Source: Rhodanobacter sp. T12-5
GTDB lineage: Bacteria; Pseudomonadota; Gammaproteobacteria; Xanthomonadales; Rhodanobacteraceae
Assembly: GCF_008329435.1 (NCBI RefSeq)
Contig: NZ_NPKN01000004.1
Span: 248,001 to 312,000 of the forward strand
Direction: 5' to 3'
Length of the DNA stretch: 64,000 nt
Below are positions 1-7,360 of the stretch, one piece after another; the first letter of the stretch is position 1; the number at the start of each line of letters is the position of its first letter. Below the pieces are notes generated by a model that had not been told where the DNA came from, searched no databases, and was given only the letters and a program-made list of their open reading frames with translations. The translations under genes were made by a program, and so were the position numbers.

Positions 1-1
1 C

Positions 2-355
2 CTGGCCGGCATCGTGTTCCTGGTCGGCGCGGCCATCACCAGCCAGACCCTGATCGCCGCCGTCAACGGCTCGGTGCGCGAATATGCCACCCTCAACGCG
101 CTCGGCGTGGGCGTGGCGGCCTTGCGTCGGGTCGTGCTGGAGCAGGCATTCTGGGTCGGTGCGCTGGGACTGCTCGGAGCCAGCGTGCTCGGCCTGCTGC
201 TGCTGATGCTGGCGCGCAGCCAGGACGTGCCGGTGGTGCTGAACGTGCCGGCCGCGCTGGCCTGCATCGTGCTGGTGATGGGGCTGGCCGCGGTCTCCGG
301 GCTGGCCGCCATGCGCAGCTTGCGCCGCGCCGACCCCGCCACGTTGCTGAGGTAG
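2..355 (+). CDS. ABC transporter permease, FtsX-like C-terminal part (partial, 5' end outside window)
   Basis: Only the last 117 residues lie in the window; the reading frame is open to the left edge, so the start is outside. The segment has two clear hydrophobic helices (about residues 45-65 and 75-95 of the fragment) and ends in RSLRRADPATLLR, a tail typical of FtsX/MacB/LolC-type permeases, where the last helix is followed by the phrase DPA-LR. The stop is 5 bases before the ATG of an ABC ATPase, and a lipoprotein adaptor follows, giving a permease-ATPase-adaptor order. By family knowledge this makes a mechanotransmission exporter of the MacB or DevBCA kind, moving a lipid or hydrophobic substrate out of the inner membrane. 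The substrate is unknown; the neighbouring ACP/ketosynthase genes suggest a lipid (inference). Confidence 0.8.
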   Translation: MAGIVFLVGAAITSQTLIAAVNGSVREYATLNALGVGVAALRRVVLEQAFWVGALGLLGASVLGLLLLMLARSQDVPVVLNVPAALACIVLVMGLAAVSGLAAMRSLRRADPATLLR

Positions 356-360
356 TCGCG

Positions 361-1113
361 ATGCATCCCGCCACCGCCAGCCAACAGATTTCCGGACCCG
401 CCCTGTTTGCCGAAGGGATCAGCAAGGCGTTCGTTTCCGGCCAGCAGCGCACGCAGGTGCTCGACGGTCTCACGCTGGGCATCGAGGCCGGCGAGCTGAC
501 CCTGATTTCCGGACCGTCCGGTTGCGGCAAGAGCACCCTGCTGGCGATCCTCAGCGGGCTGCAGAAAGTCGACAGCGGCCGCGTGCACGCGCTCGGCAGC
601 GAACTGGGCCAGCTCGACCCGCGCGCGCTGGAACGCTTCCGCCTGCAGCACACCGGTTTCGTGTTCCAGGGTTTCAACCTGTTTCCGGCACTGAGCGCGT
701 TCGAGCAGGTCGAGTTGCCGCTCAACCACATGGGCCTGTCACGCGACGAGGCGCGCCGTCGCGCCCGGGTCTCGCTGGAGGAGGTCGGCCTGGCGCATCG
801 CATGCGCTTGCGGCCGTCGGAATTGTCCGGTGGCGAGAAGCAGCGCGTGGCGATCGCCCGGGCGCTGGCGAAGGAGCCCGAGCTGCTGTTCGCCGACGAG
901 CCGACCAGTGCGCTGGATGCCGCCAACGGGCAGATGATCATCGACATCCTGCATCGCATCGCGCACGCCCACGGCACCACGGTGTTGTGCGTCAGCCACG
1001 ATCCGCGCCTGGTGGTGCACGCCGATCGGGTGCTGGCGATGGAGGACGGCCGCATTCTCAGCGACCGACGCACGCATGCGGCGGTCACGCAATCCAAGGA
1101 AATTCCCTCATGA
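361..1113 (+). CDS. ABC transporter ATP-binding protein (LolD/MacB/DevA type)
   Basis: A 250-residue cytoplasmic ATPase. Visible motifs: Walker A GPSGCGKST at residues 51-59, Q-loop in VFQGFNLF, signature LSGGEKQR, Walker B LLFADEPTSALD and the switch histidine in CVSHD. Length and motif style match the ATPases paired with FtsX-type permeases (LolD, MacB N-terminal domain, DevA). The gene starts 5 bases after the permease stop, and its own stop overlaps the next ATG (ATGA), so the three genes are almost certainly one transcript. It powers the permease encoded just upstream. Substrate unknown. Confidence 0.93.
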   Translation: MHPATASQQISGPALFAEGISKAFVSGQQRTQVLDGLTLGIEAGELTLISGPSGCGKSTLLAILSGLQKVDSGRVHALGSELGQLDPRALERFRLQHTGFVFQGFNLFPALSAFEQVELPLNHMGLSRDEARRRARVSLEEVGLAHRMRLRPSELSGGEKQRVAIARALAKEPELLFADEPTSALDAANGQMIIDILHRIAHAHGTTVLCVSHDPRLVVHADRVLAMEDGRILSDRRTHAAVTQSKEIPS

Positions 1114-2114
1114 CATTTCGTCCACCCCGCCGCGCCGGCAGCGCGCGCCTGCTCCGGCTTGGCTGCCTTGCGCTGTCTGCCGCGTGGCTGCTGGCGGCCT
1201 GTTCCCGCTCGAACGCTCCGTCGAGCGGCGCGGACGCCGCCCCCGCGTCGTATGCCGCCGTGGCGCGTGGCCGGATCGATATCGAAGGCGGCCTGCTGGC
1301 GCTGTCGATGCCGCGCGAGGGCACGCTGGCCAAGGTTGCCGTGCATGAAGGCGATCACGTCAGGCGGGGTCAGTTGCTGGCCGAACTGGACACCGAACCG
1401 GCCACGCTGGCCGTGGATGCGGCGCAGGCGCAGTTGGCGCAGGCGCAGGCACAGCTGAAGTTGCTGGGCATCAAGCAGGCTGCGGCGAAACAGCGCGCGC
1501 ACCGACTGGCTGCCGCGGTCGCCGCCGGTGCCGGCGACGGCCAGAGCGCGGACGACGCTGGCGAGGCGGTCGCCCAGCTCGATGCCGAACAGGCTGCCGC
1601 ACGCGCGGCCGTGAGCATGGCCAGCCAGAAGCTGGACGAGGCGCGCTACGAGCTGAAGCAACGCAGCCTGCGCGCACCGTTCGACGCCGACGTGGTGCAG
1701 GTGTCGGCGCAGCCCGGCGCCACCGTGTCGCCATCCTCCGGAGCGCTGTTCACCCTGCTGCCGCAAAAGCCGCGGATCGTTCGCGCCGAGCTCAACGAGA
1801 GTTTCGTCGGCGCGGTCCACCCCGGCATGCCGGCCGACGTGGCCGCCAGTGGCGATGCCGACAGCGCGCATTGGAGTGCCCACGTATTGCGCGTCGGCCA
1901 GGTGTATGGGCCGGCGACGCTGGAAAACGATCCGCAGGTGCGCGCCAATGCCCGCACGGTGGAATGCGTGCTGGCGTTGGACCAGCCCAATCCTGATGAA
2001 GCCCGGCCTGATGGGGGCCGCTCCGATCAAATCCGGAACCTGCGCATCGGCCAGCGCGTGCTGGTGCGCTTCGGCACGGCGAAGGCCGCGACCCCGGCCG
2101 TTTCGAAAGACTGA
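1110..2114 (+). CDS. HlyD/RND-type periplasmic adaptor lipoprotein of the ABC exporter
   Basis: 334 residues, starting at the ATG that overlaps the ATPase stop; a longer in-frame reading upstream would overlap the ATPase and is not used. An N-terminal arginine-rich stretch and hydrophobic helix end in the lipobox LLAAC (Cys31), so it is predicted to be a lipoprotein. It has the biotinyl-lipoyl half-motif LAKVAVHEGDHVRRGQLLAELD, a long Ala/Gln-rich coiled-coil hairpin (about residues 90-195), and the second half-motif at LRAPFDADVV. This is the membrane fusion protein linking the inner-membrane permease to an outer-membrane channel. No TolC gene is adjacent; the nearest is at 15.2 kb. Confidence 0.88.
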   Translation: MTFRPPRRAGSARLLRLGCLALSAAWLLAACSRSNAPSSGADAAPASYAAVARGRIDIEGGLLALSMPREGTLAKVAVHEGDHVRRGQLLAELDTEPATLAVDAAQAQLAQAQAQLKLLGIKQAAAKQRAHRLAAAVAAGAGDGQSADDAGEAVAQLDAEQAAARAAVSMASQKLDEARYELKQRSLRAPFDADVVQVSAQPGATVSPSSGALFTLLPQKPRIVRAELNESFVGAVHPGMPADVAASGDADSAHWSAHVLRVGQVYGPATLENDPQVRANARTVECVLALDQPNPDEARPDGGRSDQIRNLRIGQRVLVRFGTAKAATPAVSKD

Positions 2115-2198
2115 GGAAACCGCCATCTGCCAAGCTCGACCCTGGCAAGGGCCGTTCCCGATCATGCGATCGGGAGCCCGCATGTACAGGTCAACCGC

Positions 2199-3035
2199 GT
2201 GATCCAGCAAACCGACTTTTTCTTCGAGGGTGGCCGCAGCGGCGTGCTGCTGATCCACGGCCTCACCGGCACGCCAATGGAAATGCGGCTGCTCGGCAAG
2301 GGGCTGAACCGCGCCGGTTTCACCGTGCACGGCATGCAGCTGGCCGGGCACTGCGGCGACGTCGAGGATCTGCTCGCCACCGGTTGGCGCGACTGGTACG
2401 CCAGCGTGGAACGGGCCGCGGACGAACTGCTGGGCAAGGTCGACCATCTGTTCGTCGCCGGCCTCTCGATGGGCGCGCTGCTGGCACTCAAGCTAGCCGC
2501 CGACCGGCCGGGGCAGGTGGCCGGCGTCGGCGTCTACGGCGCCACCTTCCGCTACGACGGCTGGAGCATTCCGTGGCTGGCGCGGCTGTCGTTCCTGTTG
2601 CCGCTGTTGAAGCGGTTCGGCATCGGCCGGGCTCGCAGCTTCATGGAGCAGCCGCCCTACGGCATCCGCGACGAACGCCTGCGCGCCCAGGTCAGCACGG
2701 CGATGCTCGGCGGCGACAGCGCCGCCGCCGGCCTGCCCGGCAACCCGTGGTATTCGCTGGCGGAGATGCATGGGCTGGCCGCCGACGTGCGCCGCCAGCT
2801 TTCGCAGGTGAGTGCGCCGTGCCTGGTCGCGCACGCGAGCGAAGACGACGTCGCCAGCCTGAAAAACGCCGAACTGGTGATGCGTGGCGTGAGCGCGCCC
2901 ACCGAGCTGCTGCTGCTCGATGACAGCTACCACATGATCACCATCGACAAGGAACGACGCACCCTGATCGAGCGATCGGCCGCGTTCTTCGACAGCATCG
3001 CCGCGTCGACCGGCGCGCAACGCGCCGCCGCCTGA
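2199..3035 (+). CDS. alpha/beta hydrolase (carboxylesterase/monoacylglycerol lipase-like)
   Basis: 278 residues from a GTG start; no earlier ATG fits the fold. It carries the serine-hydrolase core: oxyanion-region HGLTGTP at residues 20-26, nucleophile elbow GLSMG with Ser90, a likely acid in ASEDD near residue 226 and a likely catalytic His in SYHMI near residue 255. Size and layout resemble EST30-type carboxylesterases and thioesterase-like hydrolases, which cleave short acyl esters or release acyl chains. It follows the exporter genes by 84 bases and overlaps the next start (TGATG), so it belongs to the same locus. A role in trimming or releasing an acyl product of the nearby ACP/ketosynthase is inference. 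Confidence 0.87.
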   Translation: MIQQTDFFFEGGRSGVLLIHGLTGTPMEMRLLGKGLNRAGFTVHGMQLAGHCGDVEDLLATGWRDWYASVERAADELLGKVDHLFVAGLSMGALLALKLAADRPGQVAGVGVYGATFRYDGWSIPWLARLSFLLPLLKRFGIGRARSFMEQPPYGIRDERLRAQVSTAMLGGDSAAAGLPGNPWYSLAEMHGLAADVRRQLSQVSAPCLVAHASEDDVASLKNAELVMRGVSAPTELLLLDDSYHMITIDKERRTLIERSAAFFDSIAASTGAQRAAA

Positions 3036-3415
3036 TGATGCCGGCGGCGGGCGCCATCTCCAGCGTGGTCGTCGGCCTGTGGCTGCTCAACATCGTGCTG
3101 GACACCGGCGGCCAGCTGGCCTTCAAGGCCGCGGCCGGCGACGAGCATGCCGGCGACGGCTTCGCGCGCTGGAAACACATGGCGGCGCGGCCATGGCTGT
3201 GGCTCGGCATCGGCTGCTACGTCATCGAGTTCCTGGTGTGGATCGCGTTCCTGTCGCTGATCCCGCTCTCCGAAGGCGTGCTGCTGGGGTCGATCAACAT
3301 CGTCGCGATCATGCTTGCCGGACGCTTCCTGTTCGGCGAAGAACTCACCCGATTGCGGGTGCTCGGCATCGCGCTGGTCACGCTGGGCGTGGCGATCGTG
3401 GGGATCGGCGGATGA
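3035..3415 (+). CDS. half-size DMT/SMR-like transporter subunit A
   Basis: 126 residues with four predicted transmembrane helices and the EamA-like ending LGIALVTLGVAIVG. The start ATG overlaps the hydrolase stop (TGATG), and the stop overlaps the ATG of the next gene (ATGA). The next gene encodes a second, related four-helix protein, as in paired small transporters such as ArnE/ArnF, which flip undecaprenyl-phosphate-linked aminosugar across the inner membrane. The pair most likely forms a heterodimeric carrier or flippase. The substrate cannot be read from sequence; the aminotransferase that follows hints at an amino-modified compound (inference). Confidence 0.8.
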   Translation: MMPAAGAISSVVVGLWLLNIVLDTGGQLAFKAAAGDEHAGDGFARWKHMAARPWLWLGIGCYVIEFLVWIAFLSLIPLSEGVLLGSINIVAIMLAGRFLFGEELTRLRVLGIALVTLGVAIVGIGG

Positions 3416-3819
3416 AACGTTTCTACCTGTTCGGCTTCCTGTTGCTGATGGGGTTCGACACGCTGGCGCAGATCAGTTTCAAATACGCCGGCACGCAGGC
3501 GCTGCCGGTGGAGGCGAGCCTGGCATGGCTGCTGCGCGTGTTCGGCCAGCCGTGGGTCTACGGGGCGGTGATCGGCTACGTCGGCGCATTCTTCACCTGG
3601 ATGGCGCTGCTCAAGCACGCGCCGATCGGGCCCGCCTTTGCCGCTTCGCATCTCGAAGTGGTGTCGGTGATGCTGCTGTCGGTGTGGCTGTTCGGCGAAC
3701 ACCTCAACCTGGCCCGCGTGCTGGGCGCGATGGCGATCATCGCCGGCATCGTTTGCCTGGGCCTGGCCGAAAGCCGCGAGCAGGCGACCGACGCGACGTC
3801 CGCTACGGCACAAGCCTGA
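3412..3819 (+). CDS. half-size DMT/SMR-like transporter subunit B
   Basis: 135 residues, four predicted helices, starting MKRFYLFGFLLLMGFDTLAQ and ending in a short Ala/Thr-rich polar tail. The ATG overlaps the stop of subunit A by four bases; an in-frame extension upstream would run through subunit A and is rejected. It has the conserved helix ending LGAMAIIAGIVCLGL seen in EamA and SMR proteins, and the motif ISFKYAGT in helix 1 parallels QLAFKAAAG in subunit A, indicating that the two genes arose from one ancestor. Predicted to work as a dimer with subunit A in the inner membrane. Confidence 0.8.
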   Translation: MKRFYLFGFLLLMGFDTLAQISFKYAGTQALPVEASLAWLLRVFGQPWVYGAVIGYVGAFFTWMALLKHAPIGPAFAASHLEVVSVMLLSVWLFGEHLNLARVLGAMAIIAGIVCLGLAESREQATDATSATAQA

Positions 3820-3840
3820 GCGCCCGGCTACGCTGCGCGC

Positions 3841-5052
3841 ATGTTGCCCCGTCGCCACCACGAACTGCCGCCTACCGCCGGACTGCCGCTGCGGCTGCGC
3901 GACCTGCGACCGGGCGCGCCCACGCTGGGCGCCGACATCGCCGCGCAGCTGGGCACGCCGCCGCTGCAGCTGGAATGTTCCGGCACGGCATGTCTGCTGA
4001 TCGCCCTGATCACGCTGAGCGAATTGCGACCTGCGCGCCGCCGCGTGGTGGTGCCCGCCTTCACCTGTCCGCTGGTGGCCATCGCCGTGCACCAGGCCGG
4101 GCTCGAACTGCAGCTGTGCGACACGCGCCCCGGCCACTACGACATGGATCCGGACGCACTGCGCGCCGCCTGCGACGAACGCACGCTGGCGATCATCCCG
4201 ACCCACCTGGCCGGCCGCGTCGCCGACGTTGCCGGTGCCGTCGCGGTTGCGCAAAGCGTGGGTGCGTACGTGATCGAGGACGCCGCGCAGGCACTTGGCG
4301 CACGCCGCGACGGCATCAGCGTGGGGCTTGCCGGCGACATCGGCTTCTTCAGCCTTGCCGCCGGCAAGGGCCTGTCGATCTACGAGGGCGGCCTGCTGCT
4401 GGCGCGCGATCCGCCGGTGCGCGAACGCCTCGCGCACACCGCCGCGCGCACCGTGCCGCGCAGCTTCGGCTGGGAATGGAAGCGCTGCCTCGAACTGCTC
4501 GGCTACGCCGCGCTGTACCGCCCCTGCGGACTGCGGCTGGCTTACGGCAACCCGCTGTGTCGCGCCCTGCGCCGCGGCGATCCGGTGGCTGCCGTGGGTG
4601 ACGATTTCCCGCTGACGGTCCCGCTGCACCGCGTCGGCCGCTGGCGCCAGGGTGTCGGCGCGCACGCCGCCGCCCGCCTGCCGGCGTTTCTCGATCGGCT
4701 CGCCGCGCAGGCACAACGACGGTTGCCGCGACTGCGCCGGATCGATGGCGTCGAGGTACTCGACGATCCCGTCGGGGCGCGCGGAACCTGGCCGTTTCTG
4801 CTGCTGCTGCTGCCCAGCCCGGAACGCCGCGACGCTGCACTGAGCGAGCTTTGGCAAACCGGCCGCGGCGTCAGCCGCCTGTTCATCCACGCGCTGCCCG
4901 ACTACGCCTATCTCGAAGGCGTGGTTCCCGTGCAGAACGTGCCGCATGCCCGCGATTTCGCCGCGCGCAGCCTCACCATCAGCAACAGCCCATGGCTGGA
5001 CGACGACGACTTCGAGCTCATTTGCCGCACGCTGGAAGCGGTATTGGCCTGA
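3841..5052 (+). CDS. DegT/DnrJ/EryC1/StrS-type PLP-dependent aminotransferase
   Basis: 403 residues. Fold-type I features: VVVPAFTCPLVA (residues 69-80) near the cofactor phosphate site, EDAAQ with Asp147 contacting the pyridine nitrogen, and FFSLAAGKGLSIYEGG with the Schiff-base Lys176. This is the DegT layout, although the usual SFH-KN-TTGEGG is changed to SLAAGKGLSIYEGG, which marks a divergent subgroup. Family members usually aminate nucleotide-linked keto-sugars; some act on other keto compounds. It starts 21 bases after the transporter pair and is convergent with the arginase-like gene. It probably supplies an amine group to the product of this locus (inference). Confidence 0.85.
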   Translation: MLPRRHHELPPTAGLPLRLRDLRPGAPTLGADIAAQLGTPPLQLECSGTACLLIALITLSELRPARRRVVVPAFTCPLVAIAVHQAGLELQLCDTRPGHYDMDPDALRAACDERTLAIIPTHLAGRVADVAGAVAVAQSVGAYVIEDAAQALGARRDGISVGLAGDIGFFSLAAGKGLSIYEGGLLLARDPPVRERLAHTAARTVPRSFGWEWKRCLELLGYAALYRPCGLRLAYGNPLCRALRRGDPVAAVGDDFPLTVPLHRVGRWRQGVGAHAAARLPAFLDRLAAQAQRRLPRLRRIDGVEVLDDPVGARGTWPFLLLLLPSPERRDAALSELWQTGRGVSRLFIHALPDYAYLEGVVPVQNVPHARDFAARSLTISNSPWLDDDDFELICRTLEAVLA

Positions 5053-5053
5053 A

Positions 5054-5935
5054 TCAGGCGGACCGCGCCGAGATGGCGTCCAGCAGTCGCAGGTTCAACG
5101 CATGCTGCTGTGCCTGCCAGCCGGCCAGCTGCTCGGGATCGATCGCAGGCTGTTCGTCCATCGCGGAGAGTTTGCGCTTCCACCAGCTGCGGTAGCGGTA
5201 ATGCGAGACTTCACCGTTGATGTCGCTGCCGAGCAGGCCGTGACGAAGGCCGTCGATCAATGCCAGCGCGTGGGAAACCTGCAGTTGTCCCTGGTCCCAG
5301 TTGGTTCGGGCCACCTCGGGCGCGAACGCATCCTTGTCGATGGAGAGGTAGCTCGGCGCCTGCTGCGTGCGTTGCGCTTCGGCGAACGCGTCGACCATCG
5401 CATCGGCGGTATCGAAACCATGGAATGCGTGTGCCAGACCCAGCCGCGCGGACCAGCCGGTGTCCACCCCGATGCTCCAGTAGCTCAACTTGCCGCGGCG
5501 CAGCGGGGCCAGGTAGTTTTCCCACGCGTGGCCGGCGCCGATGTCGCCGGAGGTGATGCCGAGCACATGCACGTGGCTGACCTGCGGCAGCAGCGCCACC
5601 TTGCGCACCCACGAACCGCAATGCACGCCGAACGGAAAGCGCATGTTGTCCGGATGGTTGTCCAGCACCACGACCTGGAAGGGTCGGGATGCGGAAAGCC
5701 GCGCTATGAGCGGCCAGCTCAGATGGTGGAAGTCGCCGCTGCCGGTGAACACCGTGCCGTATTCGGCGGGCAGCAGCTGGTCCAGCATCGTGCGGAACCG
5801 CCGCATGGTCGCCAGCGAGCAACCGAAACGGATCGATTCCTGCCAGTGTTCCAGTGGCAGCACCAGCCGACCCGGCAGTGCCCCCACCGAACGATCGATG
5901 TCGAGCACGACAGGGCGGTTCGCCAGCTCACTCAT
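5054..5935 (-). CDS. arginase/ureohydrolase-fold protein, function unknown
   Basis: 293 residues from the ATG at 5935, which overlaps the preceding acyltransferase gene by 8 bases; a longer reading upstream is not needed. All positions expected for a binuclear metal site of the arginase family can be placed: GSGDFH (His70), DNHPD (Asp92, His94, Asp96) and SIDKD (Asp200, Asp202). The usual DP following the last motif is replaced by AFAP. Arginase-family enzymes hydrolyse guanidino or amide C-N bonds, but this one is distant from true arginase and agmatinase. With an acyltransferase and an ACP system around it, it may act on an amide or guanidine in a secondary product (inference). Confidence 0.75.
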   Translation of the reverse strand: MSELANRPVVLDIDRSVGALPGRLVLPLEHWQESIRFGCSLATMRRFRTMLDQLLPAEYGTVFTGSGDFHHLSWPLIARLSASRPFQVVVLDNHPDNMRFPFGVHCGSWVRKVALLPQVSHVHVLGITSGDIGAGHAWENYLAPLRRGKLSYWSIGVDTGWSARLGLAHAFHGFDTADAMVDAFAEAQRTQQAPSYLSIDKDAFAPEVARTNWDQGQLQVSHALALIDGLRHGLLGSDINGEVSHYRYRSWWKRKLSAMDEQPAIDPEQLAGWQAQQHALNLRLLDAISARSA

Positions 5936-6998
5936 CGGTGACCTCCGTGCTCGCCTGCCACTGCCGATCGCTTTCGAAATGACCGCCGAGCCGGCGCAGC
6001 AGCATGCGCAGCAGCGGGTTGCGCGCATACACGGCGTGGCGGGTGAAGGTCATGCGCGCACCGAGAAAGGATTTCACTTCGGGATCGGTCCAGCCGGCAA
6101 CGTAGTGGGTGAGGCCGCGTTGCCGCGCATAGTCGAGATTGTGCATCCAGCTGACAAAGTACAGGTTGTGCTCGCGCGCCTGCGGGTAGGCGAAGCCGAC
6201 GTACTTGTCGATCAATTTCCCGCCGTGTTCGTAGCAGAGGTTCCAGCCGATCATCCGGCCGGCATGGCGATAGACGAACACCACGCCGCCGCTGTCGGCA
6301 TCCTGCAGCAGCGCGCGGAAGAACGGCGCGGTCAGCCGATCGAAATGGATCTCGCTTTGCGCGTACACGTTGTCGAACAGTGCGTAAAACGTGGCCAGCG
6401 TGGCGGCGTCGTCGAAACGCGCGTCGCCGGTGGGCACCGCCTCGATCTCCAGCCCGGCCAGCGAGCGCAACTTGCGCCGGATGTTCTTCCGCCGGCCGGA
6501 CGACAGTCGCGCCAGATAGTCGTCGGTCGAGGCGAAATCGATCGGCACCCACGCCAGCGCCTGTCCCTCCAGCAGCACATAGCCCTCGTCTTCGCAGGCG
6601 CTGGCGAAGGCGCGCGCGTACGCGTTGTCGGCATCGTCGAGCAGCGGCGAATCCTGCGCGATGTCCTTGACGATCAGCAGCCGGCATTCGCGCCCGTAGG
6701 CGGCCTTGAGGCCTTGCGCCAGCGCGGCCGGCGATACGTCCGCCGGCAACGGCGCGTATTCGGAGACGGTGGTGCCGGCAAAGCGCGTGCGCCAGCGCAG
6801 CAGGCAGCTCCATCGACGATACAGCGGCAGGCCGGCCACACGCCGGCGCAGCGCATCGTCCGCCGTGGTCAGCAGGTCGAACGGCGCCACGAAGCCCGGC
6901 ATGCCTTGCGGCGAACGATCCACCACAAAGCCGGCTGGCGGCTCCGCCATGAATGCCGCGAGCAGCGCGTCCGGTTCCAGTTGTGAAATGAAAGGCAT
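5928..6998 (-). CDS. FemAB/GNAT-like N-acyltransferase
   Basis: 356 residues. The C-terminal half carries a GNAT/FemAB-like core: RRKNIRRKL at about residues 169-177, VFVYRHAGRMIGWNLCYEHGG, KYVGFAYPQAREHNLYF, and MHNLDYARQRGLTHYVAG. This resembles the uncharacterised peptidogalycan-biosynthesis/FemAB-like acyltransferases. These enzymes transfer an acyl or aminoacyl group to an amine. The gene is divergent from the ACP gene across a 92-base gap containing TATAAG, a possible -10. Partner inference: the acyl donor could be the ACP encoded next door. Confidence 0.78.
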   Translation of the reverse strand: MPFISQLEPDALLAAFMAEPPAGFVVDRSPQGMPGFVAPFDLLTTADDALRRRVAGLPLYRRWSCLLRWRTRFAGTTVSEYAPLPADVSPAALAQGLKAAYGRECRLLIVKDIAQDSPLLDDADNAYARAFASACEDEGYVLLEGQALAWVPIDFASTDDYLARLSSGRRKNIRRKLRSLAGLEIEAVPTGDARFDDAATLATFYALFDNVYAQSEIHFDRLTAPFFRALLQDADSGGVVFVYRHAGRMIGWNLCYEHGGKLIDKYVGFAYPQAREHNLYFVSWMHNLDYARQRGLTHYVAGWTDPEVKSFLGARMTFTRHAVYARNPLLRMLLRRLGGHFESDRQWQASTEVTDE

Positions 6999-7090
6999 GA
7001 GTAAGCGAGTGTGCCTAGACTATAAGGGCCAGCTTGCGCGAGGCACCTTGCGTGAGCCTTCCATTGTCGCCTGCCACCAAGGACCCTGTC

Positions 7091-7360
7091 ATGACCGCAA
7101 CGATCCAGCAACAAGTGTTCGAGATCATCGCCAAGCAGGCCAAGATCGAAGTGGCGACGATCCGGCCCGAATCCACGCTGAAGGATCTGGGCGTCGCCTC
7201 GCTGGAGGCGATCGAGATGATCTTCGACATCGAGGAGCACTTCGATATCAACTTCCCGGAGCAGCAGGGCGCCAACTTCGATACCGACACCGCGCAGAGC
7301 CTGGTGGACGCGGTGCAGAAGGCGCTGGACGACAAGGCCGCCGGCGAAGGAAGCAAGTAA
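7091..7360 (+). CDS. acyl carrier protein
   Basis: 89 residues from the ATG at 7091. The phosphopantetheine site is LGVASLEAIEM with Ser37; the usual DSL is here ASL, a variant seen in specialised carrier proteins. Acidic helix II (EMIFDIEEHFDI) fits docking to a ketosynthase. The stop overlaps the ketosynthase start (TAATG), so the two are translationally coupled. Because primary-metabolism acpP normally sits in the fab cluster, this is a dedicated carrier for a side pathway rather than the housekeeping ACP (inference from context and motif). Confidence 0.92.
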   Translation: MTATIQQQVFEIIAKQAKIEVATIRPESTLKDLGVASLEAIEMIFDIEEHFDINFPEQQGANFDTDTAQSLVDAVQKALDDKAAGEGSK

